In this document: positions 39,271 to 50,585 of the stretch, piece after piece
Layout of the letters: each line of letters opens with the position of its first letter
How positions within the stretch are numbered: the first letter of the stretch is position 1
Assembly (NCBI GenBank): GCA_964304625.1
Contig: OZ199838.1
Span: forward strand, 4,278,001-4,342,000
Origin: Kudoa neothunni
Lineage: Eukaryota; Cnidaria
Length of the DNA: 64,000 nt
Reading direction: 5' to 3'
Notes under the pieces: generated by a model
Database searches by the model: none
What the model saw: the letters and a program-made list of their open reading frames with translations, nothing else
Told to the model about the DNA's origin: nothing
Position numbers and translations under genes: made by a program

Positions 39271-40977
39271 ATGGACCCAACGCATTCGTACAACTCTCGT
39301 AAAGCAGAGCGCGGAACGAATAACAAAAATCTGGAACTCGAACAAAAGATTCTTAGAACTCTTTCAAACAAATGCTACGGCCGACTGCAAAAGACTGAAC
39401 GAACTGAACTGGTCACATTAATAAGCAAATTTTTTGATTCTCGAACTGAGGAATTGACTAATAATGAAATTCAACAAATGATTCTATGTGCTAACAGTTT
39501 CGATTTTTTGAATAACATAAAAACAGCGAAGCTCAAAAACCTCCATAAATTCAGCCGACCTAAAATCTCTCTCACCAATACCAATCAACTGCTTCCGCTT
39601 TCACCCGCTCAGCATATGCGCTCGTTGGATAATTTAACTATGGCCAGACTGCGGGATGTTTGTGTTTCCCAATCAAATTACAATTTCAAATCCAAACATG
39701 CTAATTTCACTAGAGCAACTTCACTTTTAACAAGGTTATCTGTGAAAAGATTCATTACTAGAACACCTTCTCCTAAAAATGGCGACGAAAAAAAATCAAC
39801 GCTACACGACAAATCGACACAACAAAGTTTTGTTAATGTGAAGACTAATAACACCTCTCAAGGTGATTTCAAGAATGTGGTTTTCTATCTTCCATCGATA
39901 GTACTTTCATCGTTCTGTATTACAAATAGGTTTTTATATTAATCGCATAAAAAATAACTAATTTTTTTATTTTCGGCCAGTGAATGCACTCTAAATAAAG
40001 AAGCTATAGAAATACTTAACTTTAAGCCTACGGATAGCGGAATTTCGTTAGAGTTGGTTCTAAAATCAACCCCTTCTGTATTTGGTATTTAGACACAGAT
40101 CTTAAATATTTTTTACGACAATTGTCAGATAAGCCTCCAAATGAGAAGCAATTCCCAATATTGAGCAATGTGAAAATAGTGTATTCATTCTCCGAATATT
40201 CCCATCCTACTGTGTTACCTTGTTTTGTCGTATATTTTTTGAGTTGAGTTAATTATAAAAGTAGCTGTTCAACATATAGACTAGTTTGATTAACCAAAAA
40301 AGTTATGAACAAGACAAATCCATTAGTAATAATAGATTCTCTCTATTATACCCGTGGATAACGATAACATACTCTCGCCTCAAAAGGTTTGCCTTTGGAT
40401 TCATCATGAATGTTATAGATTTCAATAAATAGACTTGAGAATATGCTGATTGGTTTCACTAATAAAGTAATTATTTCTGGAGCCAGAATTCTACCTTATA
40501 TCTGAAATAGTTAAATTTGGATATTAATATTTTGGCCCATTCTGTGCTCTATTTGGAAAAATTAATATATTTGGTGAGAAATAATCACATCGTTACAAAT
40601 AAAGTGTTAATTTTATTTTTTTAGTCATTTGTGAATAAATCCAACTCAATCATTGTTGCAGGTATGTAGAAAACTGAATGAAGTTGATTCCTTTACTTTT
40701 TTTATTTTTTAGCGTGTTGCATGCTAATAGCTTTAAAACTGCATAAAGATTTGCCTCAACATAAACTTCCTAGTTTTACTCAAGTTATATTTAGTTTTGT
40801 CTGTTTATTTTATGGTTGTTTTAGAAAATCGTTGAAGAGCTTGATGTAGACCTGGACGACGTGTTGCCAATGGAGATGCCAATCTTAATCGCGCTGGAAT
40901 TCAACCTTTTTCCACTTTGGGATGACTTGCGCCACTTCTACTTTAGTTTGTCTGAATATATTTATGTGAACCCATAA
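39271..40977 (+). CDS. CABLES-like protein with C-terminal cyclin box
   Basis: CABLES proteins link Cdk kinases to tyrosine kinases through a C-terminal cyclin-like fold. The first exon (39271 to about 39929) gives a basic, Ser/Thr-rich N-terminus with possible proline-directed sites (RTPSPK, LSPAQ). The end is the informative part. An exon ending near 40571 (LNLDINILAHSVLYLEKLIY) runs into 40625-40661 (VNKSNSIIVA), 40713-40783 (ACCMLIALKLHKDL) and 40825-40977 (KIVEELDVDLDDV, then MPILIALEFNLFP). This matches the CABLES run ALAYVYFEKLVL, CAGACVLLAAKI, KLEE and VALEF. An exon near 40370 (ITYSRLKRF) probably precedes it. Exons between 39.95 and 40.45 kb are not fully resolved. Another cyclin-box protein is possible but less likely. 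Confidence 0.6.
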
Positions 40978-41336
40978 TGGTAATAATTTGTTATAAAATC
41001 CATTTTTATCATACACCAATTGTTACTATTATATTTTACTGCGTTATTTCAGAATAAAAATTGATTTATAAATCACTCTGAGAAATATGATCATTGTTAG
41101 TTACAAGCTTATTTAATTTATAGATTTTCGGATTATCGTGTATTCAGTTTCAATTTCTTGATTTTAGATTCGCATTGTTATTCGATTAAAAATTTGTATT
41201 CTAAAAAATAAACTCTGATTAAAGGAGTTTTTATAATTGTAAATCAAACATAAGTTAATATCATTATTAATTATAAATAAAGAATCTACAATTATTCTAT
41301 ATCTGTTATTATTACAAATTATATTACAGTGCAACC

Positions 41337-41833
41337 TCGGAGTTCGAACAAATATAGAAAGGGTATTCAGAACAAATCCAATTGGAGCAAAGACAGAATA
41401 CAATAAATTCTGGAAGAAGAATCGCTCAATCAAAGTGTGCGACCGTCATCGAAAGAGAAACCTTTATTACCTATCGTATGATAATCAAAAAATATCTATT
41501 CTTTATTTAATATTTATTATAATATGTAATTTTTTTTATGTTTTATATTTTAAACACAAGGTATGCATGTTTTTTATAAATAGGAATAAAAATAATCATT
41601 TATTTGACGACGATAACCGATTAACTCTTACGGGACGGAAGGGGTATTTTAGGAACCCCTATTATTTTATCTTTCAAAATTTCTATTTTACCTTTTTATT
41701 TTCTCTATAATTTTCAATGTAATCTTTTAATATCAAATAAAATCTAAACCAACAAGCAATTTTTTTCTTGAGGTTATAAAATAATAGACTACATTTTAAA
41801 ACCAAACCAATAGTATTTAGTAGGGTTGCACTG
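41337..41833. mobile_element. possible small inverted-repeat element
   Basis: CAGTGCAACCTCGG at the left and, complemented, CAGTGCAACCCTAC at the right form a 10-base inverted repeat about 500 bp apart. The flanks ATATTA and ATATCA are similar but not a clear duplication. The two ends could also belong to unrelated elements. Confidence 0.3.
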
Positions 41834-42240
41834 ATATCACATTTTTTAAAACGAGTGCGAGTGCTCCAAATTCTAGTACTAGCCGATATCGATACCATGT
41901 TCTACGCATGCCCACACATTTTAATTTCAATTGTTTTAGACGTTTGTTGAACTCTAATGAGATTACGCCAAAATTTTTAGTTATCCAAACAAGGTTTTAT
42001 TTCTATAAAATTTACTGATTTCACTTAATAAGGGAACCTAACTGATTGTATTATCGGTCAGTAAAATATTAATTTTGTCAAATAATGTTTTGATATCCAT
42101 TACATGTATAACTAGTTGATTTAGTAAGGTAAAACAAATATTTAGTTTGAGATCGGTATTCTATTCATGAACACATCAAACCATGAGTAATATATTTTAT
42201 CAGATAATAAAATTTTTCGCTTGCCATATTTTTATAAGAT

Positions 42241-42760
42241 GTTAGCGCGAACTGCCCAGTGTTGCCTGGGGAAGATTTTTCATAGAGACGCTTCTTTATA
42301 ACATTCAAAAAAATATTATGTTTCAAATTGATTTATAGATGCGGTCAAACTAAATTTTTCTAAGCATCATATTTTGTCGATTTTGATTTCGAAATTTAAA
42401 TCATGATGTTTGTGTGCAGGAATGTATCAAATCAATCCTGGTTTTGAATTAACAATTTCTTGTCTTGGCACCAACGCTAAATAATTTAAGGTCATTGTCA
42501 TATTTGTTTTCGTTCCGAATTATTGAAACTCTCTTAAAGTGCAATCTAATACGTTATTTTTTGGCCGGAGGATTTTTAAAGTCGAATTCTGGAATGGCAC
42601 GGAAAATGTGTGCACTATTAACCTTTTAGGACACAAAAAAAATAGAAAAAGTAATAGAGATGAAGAAAACACAGGACAATTAATTTTGATTGCTCAAATT
42701 AATATCTTTTGGCCTCGCATAAACTTTAATGCGCTCTTTTCAACAAACATCGAATTATTT
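42241..42760 (+). repeat. dispersed copy of the TAGCG repeat family
   Basis: It starts GTTAGCGCGAACTGCCCAGT and follows 16771-17235 base for base over most of its length, with the same order of blocks (CATAGAGACG, GGCACCAACGCTAAATAATT, TGCTCAAATTAATATC). This shows an interspersed family of at least two ages. The frame 42539-42781 inside it is a chance frame. Confidence 0.55.
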
Positions 42761-44763
42761 TGTTTCTTTCTTAGTTATTAATGCAAAAATTATTCATTAT
42801 TACTATTTAGGTTATTTATTATTGATATATAACAATTTCACATAAACATCTCATTTTTTACTATAATAAAAATACTTTGTTAACTTTTGAATATAGATAT
42901 TAATGTAGTAAGATTTGTTTTAGTTTATAATTTTTTTTTATTAAATTTTCTATCAGAAATTAAAAAATTATTCAGTTTGCATTATTAAAATCCAGGAACC
43001 CAATTTTTAAAAATGATTATATTAATCTTTTAACTTTGTAGTATGTGTAAAACATTAAAAAGATATTTCAAACCATATTTTTATTGTTTTCTAAGTTTTT
43101 TTTATGTGCCAAAATTTCTTAACAATTAATTCAACCCAAAATACGAATTGTGAATATTTCAAGATATAATAAGCAATATGTATATCAAAGTTGTTATTTT
43201 TATCGGTACATATATAATTCATTTTAACTAATAATTTTATAGAAATAACAAATTCTTCGTTGTTTATAACTAAATTTTTACGTTTATTTAATGCTATATT
43301 AAACACACATGTAAGAATTCAACCTAAAAAAATAATAACGTCCTATAATCTGTCGCAAGTTGTGCCCCCATTGAAATTAAATGTTGATCTAAAATATAAT
43401 GTTAATTGATTATTGAAAAAACTCATCAGCTCCAAGAAAATTAAGAAAATATATTTTGAGAGCACGTGGTTGTTTTCTCGCTTTTAAACTATTTATGCTT
43501 AAAACCTATAAAAACCTGTGTAATTAAATTTGATATTGTAAAATTTGTGTTTATATAGTAAAGAAATATGAATAGAACCAATTTATGAATGATTATCAAT
43601 ACAAATTAGAGATCAATTCAATGTATCTCTGCTCTAGGTACTCTTTTATTTTATTATAAACAATTATGAAAAAACTAGGAAGAAAAAATATTCGCAAGAT
43701 GATGATTTCTAGGTGCCACACGCTCCACAATTATCGTTTTGTTTAAATTTATTTAAACTGACTAAGAAATGGTCTTCTTATCATTATAAAAAATGTCTTA
43801 AAATTTCTTAACGAAAGAAACATACGTTTTTCTGAAGGCGAAGGACGAAGTGCCACATTCATTTTCATAAAGATTTTTTAATTTAAAACAACTCGACTTC
43901 CGCAATTAACTATATTACGTACGCACAAATGGATCCAAACCAGGCGGGAGACTTAATCCAATTATACCGATAAAATAAGAAGGGCGGGTGACTTGTGATG
44001 TTTCTTGTGAGCGACACTGTTTGCAAATAACGATGTATTCATATGTTTCGACCATATTTATTGGTTATTATGGCATAAAACATTGTTTGGATGAAAAATA
44101 GGGGAATTGGTCGGTTGTACTCTCTTTTAGCTGGATTTTATTGTATTTGCAATATTGTCGTTTTATTTATTACAGGGGCTAAAACACTCTTCAATATTAA
44201 TTACTATTAATATATATGTTCATGATAGTTTAAACTATGTAGACTTTGAGGAATTTAAAGTTGGTTAAGGCTTATTTTTGCTGGAGTACGGCAGGTACCA
44301 CCCCACGTCGGACGACGCGTATTTTTTTCGACGCAGTAATAGAAGGGTTAAGTACACAGGGAAATCCAGATTCACCAGATGTGCATGCAACCGTGTCATT
44401 CGGTTGTTAATAAAAGAAAAGGTGACACAATTATAAATTAACCGGTAATTCTAAAAACAAGCATCGCATACGCAAGATTTGATGTGCTTAATATTTCCGC
44501 CGAAGCATAATTGTACTAAAATATTTCAATGCTATTTCCATATCTATTCTAATTAAATATCGACAATTATTTTTAAATTTCTAACTATTCGTAAACGATC
44601 GCACGTAGCTAAATTGAGTATAAAAGAAACGTGAATATTGCGATACCACACTATCACAAAATTATCTAATTTATTTTCAAATGTAATATAATAAATACTG
44701 TTAACAATCACCTTAAAAATGTTTCACAAAACAGTTTTCTAAACTAAAATAAATAACTCACAA
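42761..44763. other. AT-rich gap without a recognised gene
   Basis: No coding similarity on either strand. The only less AT-rich patch is 44285-44345 (GGTACCACCCCACGTCGGAC and following), of unknown nature. Confidence 0.35.
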
Positions 44764-45323
44764 CAGTAAACTCTCGATATTGCGTTACTTTTTGGGACCA
44801 TGGAAAAGTTACACAATACCGAGACGCGCATATCAAATACCAATACAAATAATAATTTTTTTATATATTCGTTCATTTTTTTTGATTTCCCAGTTTTTTG
44901 ATTATTAGGTGAAATTAATGGTTTTAGGTATTGTAACGAAAGTTAACATATTCGCGATCAGCAGCAGAGAGATATGGCAACACCGCCTTTAAGCCATAGT
45001 TAGAGGGTTCGAACCCTACCCGCGATTATTCATTACATTGTTATGTTTGTTTACTTTAAATTTTTCTTCAATATTTCTCTGAGAACGTATCATTTTCGGT
45101 TCTTATTGTAAAGTATTTTGAATTTTAAAAAGATTAGAACCAACAATTTACATTACGCAATAACAACTTCAATTTTTCCTACTTTTCCAATTTTTTGCAC
45201 CTTATATAAAATTGAACGTTTGAAAATAGATTGTTGTCTTCATATATTTATTATTATTATTTTTTTTTCCTTATCATGATATATGCTAAAATCAGCGAAT
45301 TACGCAATATCGAGAGTATACTG
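44764..45323. mobile_element. pogo/mariner-like MITE, 560 bp
   Basis: The ends are nearly perfect inverted repeats: CAGTAAACTCTCGATATTGC on the left and, complemented, CAGTATACTCTCGATATTGC on the right, with one mismatch in 22 bases. TA follows the right end. The TA expected on the left reads AA. The inside has no transposase. It contains GGTTCGAACCC near 45007-45017, a perfect RNA polymerase III B-box word, but no tRNA fold. Confidence 0.65.
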
Positions 45324-45482
45324 TATTCTAATATTTAGTTAAAAATTAAAACAAACACACTCAACTAGATTTCGTTACAGAAATATTTACAAATTCAATT
45401 CGTCCCGAGATTAAAATTGAACTTGCCGTAAGCCTTTTGTGTAAAGTATCGGCGCAAAAAAAATTCTCACGTATACTATAAA

Positions 45483-46659
45483 ATGCGCACGTCAAATAGC
45501 CGGCTTAAACTACCAATGGATGATGTGGGTCAGGGATTAATGTATATGATAAAGGAGAACTTTCCATCGTTTGGCTTTAGTGGATTGTTTCGTCATCGCA
45601 GCATGGTACGATTTATAGCATCAAGGTTGCCGTTCAGCCCAATTATTCGTCCATTTTCGCAAGTAATTTCTAATAATAAACATTAGTTGTTATAAATCAA
45701 AAAATTTGATCTAGATTGACGGTGGAATAATTCTTCATGATATTAACAGCCTAAATTTTAAGCTGTGTGAAGGTTCAAGTGACGAATTTGGCTTGGATTT
45801 GTGTGGAAACGACCACAGTTTAAGTGACGGTGATTTGGAAAGTGATTGGGGTTCTAGTCAATTATTTGATTTGGCATCGCTGAAACTGCCAGAACCAAAA
45901 CATATTTTAAGTCGCACATCTATGTGTGCTAGAGATGACGATTCAGAAAGTGCATTTTTCTCCAGGGATGCCCGTGATTTCTGTCAACAAAGTGAATGTT
46001 CCCAAAGTGCTGATGAAAGAATTGAGATGTTGGAAGCTGAATTGAATCTTTTGAGGACTCAGCTTGAGTGTTTGGCATCGACTCGTAATTTCTTATATTT
46101 ATATTTATTCTAGACTGTCTCTCGTCAATGTATATTCAATATTAATTCACATACTTATAAATTTACATTAATTGTTGCGGTCTGATGGAATATTTACAGA
46201 TTATTATCTAACTGATTGAAATTTTAGAGTCTAGTAACTCTAAAACAACACCGGAATTTTTCTTGGAAAATTCAAACAAAAACTCACTAATTCCGCCTCC
46301 GCCACCATTAGTATTACCCCTGTTGGTGGAATGTGAGCCTTCTTCCACCGCAAGTAACATATTTAATTTGGTTTCGATTGATATCCATTTGTTATGTAGC
46401 TCGTGATTTGCTAAGCGAAATTCGAACGGTTAAATTGAAACCTATTGATATGTACGGTTATTATGTTCCCCCCAAAAACACTATCATTCATTTGTTAAAC
46501 AATAGAGTGAGCACTCCAAACGCTAAAAGTTTAGTTGATTCCGGTTCAGAAAAGGACATTGGAGAATTTTTAACCGAATCCTTACAACAGAAATTTGGAG
46601 CATTTTCCCTATTAAATAATTCCGGTAATGATTTAGAAATAAACTTAGCACATGAATAA
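45483..46659 (+). CDS. mitochondrial fission regulator family protein (MTFR1/2-like)
   Basis: Family members sit on mitochondria and promote their fragmentation and respiratory function. Exons are 45483-45662, 45715-46084, 46228-46353 and 46400-46659. They join to FRHRSMVRFIASRLPF near the start, matching the conserved SRSIVRKIGTNLPL box, then SSQLFDLASLKLPEP, a short coiled coil ERIEMLEAELNLLRTQLECL, a polyproline run (IPPPPPLVLPLL), ARDLLSEIRTVKLKP, and GEFLTESLQQKFGAF. This is the order and spacing of MTFR1: LPDLS box, ALENELAALRAQIA coiled coil, polyproline, LKEMNSVKLR, AEALKKKFA. Similarity is confined to these boxes, so the call rests on order more than identity. It is convergent with RPL35, whose stop lies about 310 bases downstream. 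Confidence 0.65.
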
Positions 46660-46969
46660 CAATGACTTAGAGTTACAAAGTGACTCCATGATTTCCTCTG
46701 TAGAGCCTTCATTCAACGTAATTAACAATTGAAGTCACTCGCCTAATTTAATCTAATCTATTGCATTCCGTTATTTGCGTCTAGGAATCAACTATTATCA
46801 AAGACCCGAATTCTACGACTAAATTATAATGCGCTGTTTGTATCAACTTGTTATCAATATTTTCTTATTAATCTACCCAAAATTAATCCATGTGTTTATT
46901 TCGCGCATAAAAATAAAAAACAATAATTGGAACAAAAACACTATCGATTTAGTCTATTTGATATGGCTG

Positions 46970-47446
46970 TTAATTGTCAGATTCGATAGCAAACTTTCTC
47001 ACGGGGAAATGAGCTTTTCGGACCAACTCTCTTCTAGTGACCAGTGACTTTTGGCGTTTTGTGAGTGCTTTTCTCATAGCTCTAGTTTGTTTCTTGCGCA
47101 AGTCGGTAGGCTTGTATTTCTTGTTGTGATAGAATTTGCGGAGATTTGCGGCTTGGTTTTGGTTGACAACTGTGAGCACTCTTGCAATAGATTTTCTAAC
47201 CTCTCGTCTACACCACAAATATCACTACACACATACAGCTTTGGTTGAGTTACATTTGAGCAACTTTGTTAGGTGCAGCTCCAGTTACTTTGGTCACGCG
47301 TAGTGTAGCCAATTCTTTTTTATAGTCTTCCAACTCCTTCAAAAGTTCATCCTTTTTCTTCTCTCTAAGTTTTCTACAAGTAACACGGGCCTAAGTTAAT
47401 TTTATTTGTATTAGGCCGCAAAAGCACAACCAATCCAACTCACCAT
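46970..47446 (-). CDS. RPL35: 60S ribosomal protein L35 (uL29)
   Basis: Component of the large ribosomal subunit near the nascent-chain tunnel exit. Exons on the minus strand: 47446-47444 (the start codon alone), 47390-47254 and 47207-46970, with introns of 53 and 46 nt. The product begins MARVTCRKLREKKKDELLKE and continues LATLRVTKVTGAAPNKVAQI, REVRKSIARVLTVVNQNQ, NLRKFYHNKKYKPTDLRKKQ and TRAMRKALTKRQ. That is the full animal L35 pattern at about 125 residues, against 123 in human. A start codon alone in the first exon is common in ribosomal protein genes. No clear pyrimidine tract (TOP) is visible at the presumed start of transcription. It is divergent from NEDD8, with 198 bases between start codons. 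Confidence 0.95.
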
Positions 47447-47644
47447 TTCAGCTGTAGCGAAGGTAACACGCAGTCCGAAGTTACACGATGATGTCCGTTG
47501 AAGTTTAATAAGAACCGAATGCTCAATTATTGATTTAAGCATTCTTTCTATAAATCATGCATAAATTTATATGAGATATGGATTAAGATAATAAAATTAT
47601 TCGAAATTTTGAAAGTTGCGCGCGCACCAGAGAGTTAATAAATT
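47447..47644. promoter_or_regulatory. shared bidirectional promoter of RPL35 and NEDD8
   Basis: The two start codons are 198 bases apart on opposite strands, so both promoters must lie here. The only striking word is TTGCGCGCGCACC (47613-47625), a GC-rich alternating sequence in otherwise AT-rich DNA. Similar words occur near several other gene starts in this window. Confidence 0.5.
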
Positions 47645-48132
47645 ATGTGGGTCAAGATAAAAACACTCACCAACCGGGAGGTTATTCTCCATACATTTAA
47701 CTAAAATAGCTAACAATAATGTTTAAATTTAGATTGAAATCGACGTTGAACCTACTGACCGTGTATGTTGGTTGTATTTGTAGTAGGATTGTTTGACTTT
47801 GGAAACGATTTTGATTAAGGTTGAACGTATCAAGGAAATTATTGAGGAAAGAGAGGGTATACCTCCAGTTCAACAAAGGTTTATCACTCCTAAATTGTGT
47901 ATCCAACTTTAAATTTAATTCCTCTTAGGCTTATCTATTCCGGAAAGCAGCTGTAATTTGTTGATATATTTTGCTATGATACTACTATAAAAATGCGTTA
48001 ATTTGGTATTCTAGTGTGGATAATAAATTGGTGAGCGAATGCCGAATCACTGCCGGATCCGTTTTACATATGGTTTTATCGCTGAGAGGTGGAACGAACA
48101 AAGTTGGGCCCACCTCTCGGCTGACTGTTTGA
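47645..48132 (+). CDS. NEDD8: NEDD8, ubiquitin-like modifier precursor
   Basis: Small modifier attached mainly to cullins to activate cullin-RING ubiquitin ligases. Five exons, the longest 118 nt: 47645-47680, 47733-47762, 47820-47878, 47929-47952 and 48015-48132. They join to MWVKIKTLTNRE, IEIDVEPTDRVERIKEIIEE, REGIPPVQQRLIYSGKQL and GSVLHMVLSLRGG, exactly 76 residues to the Gly-Gly, as in human NEDD8. VERIKE, EREGIPP and the Leu8, Ile44 and Val70 positions are kept. Residue 72 is Ser where NEDD8 has Ala and ubiquitin Arg. A 12-residue tail (TNKVGPTSRLTV) follows Gly76 and must be cut off for maturation; human has five. Residue 2 is Trp rather than Leu. Divergent from RPL35, convergent with RPB3. 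Confidence 0.95.
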
Positions 48133-48134
48133 GT

Positions 48135-48164
48135 GAGTAAGTGACTGACTGACTGACTGATTGT
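48135..48164. repeat. GACT microsatellite
   Basis: A short run of GACT/GAGT units (GTGACTGACTGACTGACTGA) just after the NEDD8 stop codon. It is a simple tandem repeat in the 3' flank. Confidence 0.6.
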
Positions 48165-48290
48165 ACAATAACCCAATAAACTAAATTATTCTTCGATTTC
48201 AACAATTAAAATATATATAAAAACAATTACAGCAAAAAAACAATGGTCTATTATTTCTACACAAAATATGCAGTTGTTTTTTAACAATAA

Positions 48291-49154
48291 CTATTTGACC
48301 AATGGATCCTCTATGTTGAGTTCTCTAACATTGACCGCGTCTTCTATTTCGCGCTTTATTTCGTTCAATTTATCATGCAACACTTGCACGCCAGCTTTGA
48401 GAATATTCCTAGGAGTTAATTGGCCGATAGCTTCGATTGTGAAAATAAATTCGGTAGGTTCGCTTTGAGGTTCGTATGTATCTTCAAAGATATCGTTAGG
48501 AAGTCGAGAGTGTTCACTTTTGGGCCATTCCTGCGGGTCAGGGAACGTGGTGTGACGATATTTGTTATCGGGATCGTATTCAAATTGAACAATAGCCGGG
48601 CACCATTTTGAGTGTTCTTTGCCGAAACCTTTTTTTGCTAACGCAGACAACCGTAACTCTTGACCTCGTCTCAACTTACAAATTAATATATCACGATCTT
48701 CGTTTGAGGTGCCGCTGTAATAATCCCCACCATCTGCAATGGAGTCCATATTGGAATAGGGTAATGCGTCATGCTCCACCGGCTTCAAATCCGACGTGGT
48801 TACCAATTTAGTCTCCTCGTTATCACATTTTACATCAAGCACGTATTTGCGTGAACATTTGAGACAAACCTTATCATCCATACAGTCGCATTCACGCATG
48901 TAGCACAGATTCTTCACCTCATTGTCAGATATTATTGGAATCAGCCCTAGCCGATGTGCTATAAATTCATCATGAAGCACAGATGTGTTGCTGTCTATTT
49001 GCACCGAATCTATCGCAACTGTAGGCACTTCTGCAATAAAAATTCGTCGCAAACTGTTCGCAAATGAAAGACTGCAATTTTTCAGCAGAAATTTTATGCG
49101 ACCAGCATCTTCTTCGATAACTTCGATAATCGGTCTCATCACAAATGGTTTCAA
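48291..49154 (-). CDS. POLR2C: RNA polymerase II subunit RPB3
   Basis: Alpha-like subunit that nucleates assembly of RNA polymerase II with RPB11. It is one uninterrupted exon of 287 residues (human 275). The alpha-motif is clear: SFANSLRRIFIAEVPTVAID, then SVLHDEFIAHRLGLIPIISD. The zinc-binding loop has all four Cys (ECDC and VCLKC). LRRGQELRLSALAKKGFGKE and KWCPAIVQFEYDP follow, then FPDPQEWPKSEHS and a dimerisation tail (IEAIGQLTPRNILKAGVQVL). The start is uncertain by a few residues, as there are two Met codons (MKPFVMRPIIEV). Lack of introns is unusual next to its intron-rich neighbours. A GC-rich alternating word (ATGCGCGCGCAT, 49174-49185) lies just upstream of the start. It is convergent with NEDD8. 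Confidence 0.95.
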   Translation of the reverse strand: MKPFVMRPIIEVIEEDAGRIKFLLKNCSLSFANSLRRIFIAEVPTVAIDSVQIDSNTSVLHDEFIAHRLGLIPIISDNEVKNLCYMRECDCMDDKVCLKCSRKYVLDVKCDNEETKLVTTSDLKPVEHDALPYSNMDSIADGGDYYSGTSNEDRDILICKLRRGQELRLSALAKKGFGKEHSKWCPAIVQFEYDPDNKYRHTTFPDPQEWPKSEHSRLPNDIFEDTYEPQSEPTEFIFTIEAIGQLTPRNILKAGVQVLHDKLNEIKREIEDAVNVRELNIEDPLVK

Positions 49155-49499
49155 AAGAACGACCCGTCCCTATGAATGCGCGCGCATATATTGAATAACG
49201 AACTCATTAAGTTTAGTGATGTAAATGTTATAAAACTATCTCTTCAAATATTTATTTCTGAAACATAAAGAAGTAATATTAGCAGTTATGGTGAAGGCAT
49301 ATATTTCGTACGGCGAAGTTTCGCCGGAATCTGCCAAATGCACATGCGCCGTAATTTTTAGAAAACACGTACTTAATTTACATTTATAGCTATGGAACCA
49401 ACCGTAAACTATGAAATTTATAATTTTTCAATCTATTGAAGTTTTCAATTATATGTCCCCGCCAATGCTTCTAAATAAAATATATCAATATTTTTCATA

Positions 49500-50585
49500 A
49501 TTTAGAATTATTGCTTTCAAATTTTCATATAATTCAGAGTTTGGGTCACAAATTTGGAATAAAATGTCCTGTCCTACAATACTCTGATGTTCCTTCAGTT
49601 TTTGAATAAAAACGAGTATTCTAGAGTGGGATTGCTCGAAGCGTGAATAAAAATGAAGATTAAAAATTTCCGCCGAATTTGAGGTGAGTTTAATATTGTT
49701 TAGGATTCGATCGTAAGCATTCCACGCTACTAATGGGTATTTTGAATGAAATTTTTTTGAAAGTATTCCATTAACAATTTTATGTTAGATTTCTCAAACT
49801 TTTTTGATTTTGTTTTTAGTTTCTCAAATTCATAAAGAATGGAATCAGGAAGGACAAATGTAAGAGATGTCAGACATTTAACAAATAATTTGAAATCTTC
49901 GTCGGTTTCTACTCCCTCGAACAACCTAATTTTTGAACCTTACGATATATACATTGACCTAAAGTGGAACAAACAAAAATGGACTGAATTCGACGAAAAT
50001 TTTCTGAAATTTATCACTCATTAAAATATACATCAGTGGAAAAACTTTGTTGAAGACAGCCCCATGGATAGTGTACAATTGACAATATTCATTTGGAACA
50101 ACATTAAATGTGCCATTCGCCATACAATAATCTGAATTCCTCAAATGGATTAAATTTTTTTCTGTCGTGAAAATAATAATTCGGTGCTTGTCTTCTGATC
50201 CTGAGTCATATAAACAGAAGGACTCATTTCTGTTTGTTTTTAATTCATTGTAACAGTCGGAAGTTTGGATAGTTTTGATATTTTGTCGCTTGCGAATATT
50301 TTGTATATTTTTATAAATCGACTTTTTAGAGCATATAGGAATATTATTTATATTCTCTTCAGTTGAAGCAACGGAATAAACTCTGCTGGTTGGATGCACC
50401 GTATTTTCTGCTATGTATCTTATTTTTTGTTCGAAAATTTTCTTTTTCATATCCTCATCACCAATTATATGATTATGTATTCCAATTTCTGTGAGGGAAT
50501 CAATGTCAACAGAGGGAGAAGTTCGCAATCTCTCTCTATACTTATTTGGAATCTCCAGTATTTGCATGGATTTTACTTTCACACA
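49500..50585 (-). mobile_element. decayed MULE (Mutator-like) transposon
   Basis: On the minus strand, 50582-49959 codes for a fragment with ANGTFNVVPNEYCQLYTIHG and VFPLMYILMSDK, the hallmark of the MULE transposase DDE domain (first catalytic region and the QLYTIH strand). Further on, near 49560-49740, the frame WNAYDRILNNIKLTSNSAE followed by FYSRFEQSHSRILVF matches the conserved C-terminal end of such transposases. The reading frame is broken in several places, so it is dead. I could not find terminal repeats or a 9-bp duplication, so the true ends are unknown. Confidence 0.75.

Noticed and set aside
40978-41336. possible further CABLES-like exon or 3' gene
   Set aside because: The cyclin-box frame ends in a clear stop at 40975-40977 and nothing similar follows.
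44952-45030. tRNA-like stretch with GGTTCGAACCC
   Set aside because: The B-box word is perfect, but the acceptor, D and anticodon arms do not pair and the A-box to B-box distance is too short. It lies inside a pogo-like MITE. At most it is tRNA-derived.
49730-49924. separate small gene on the minus strand near 49.8 kb
   Set aside because: Its neighbours read as the C-terminal half of the MULE transposase, so it is part of that relic.
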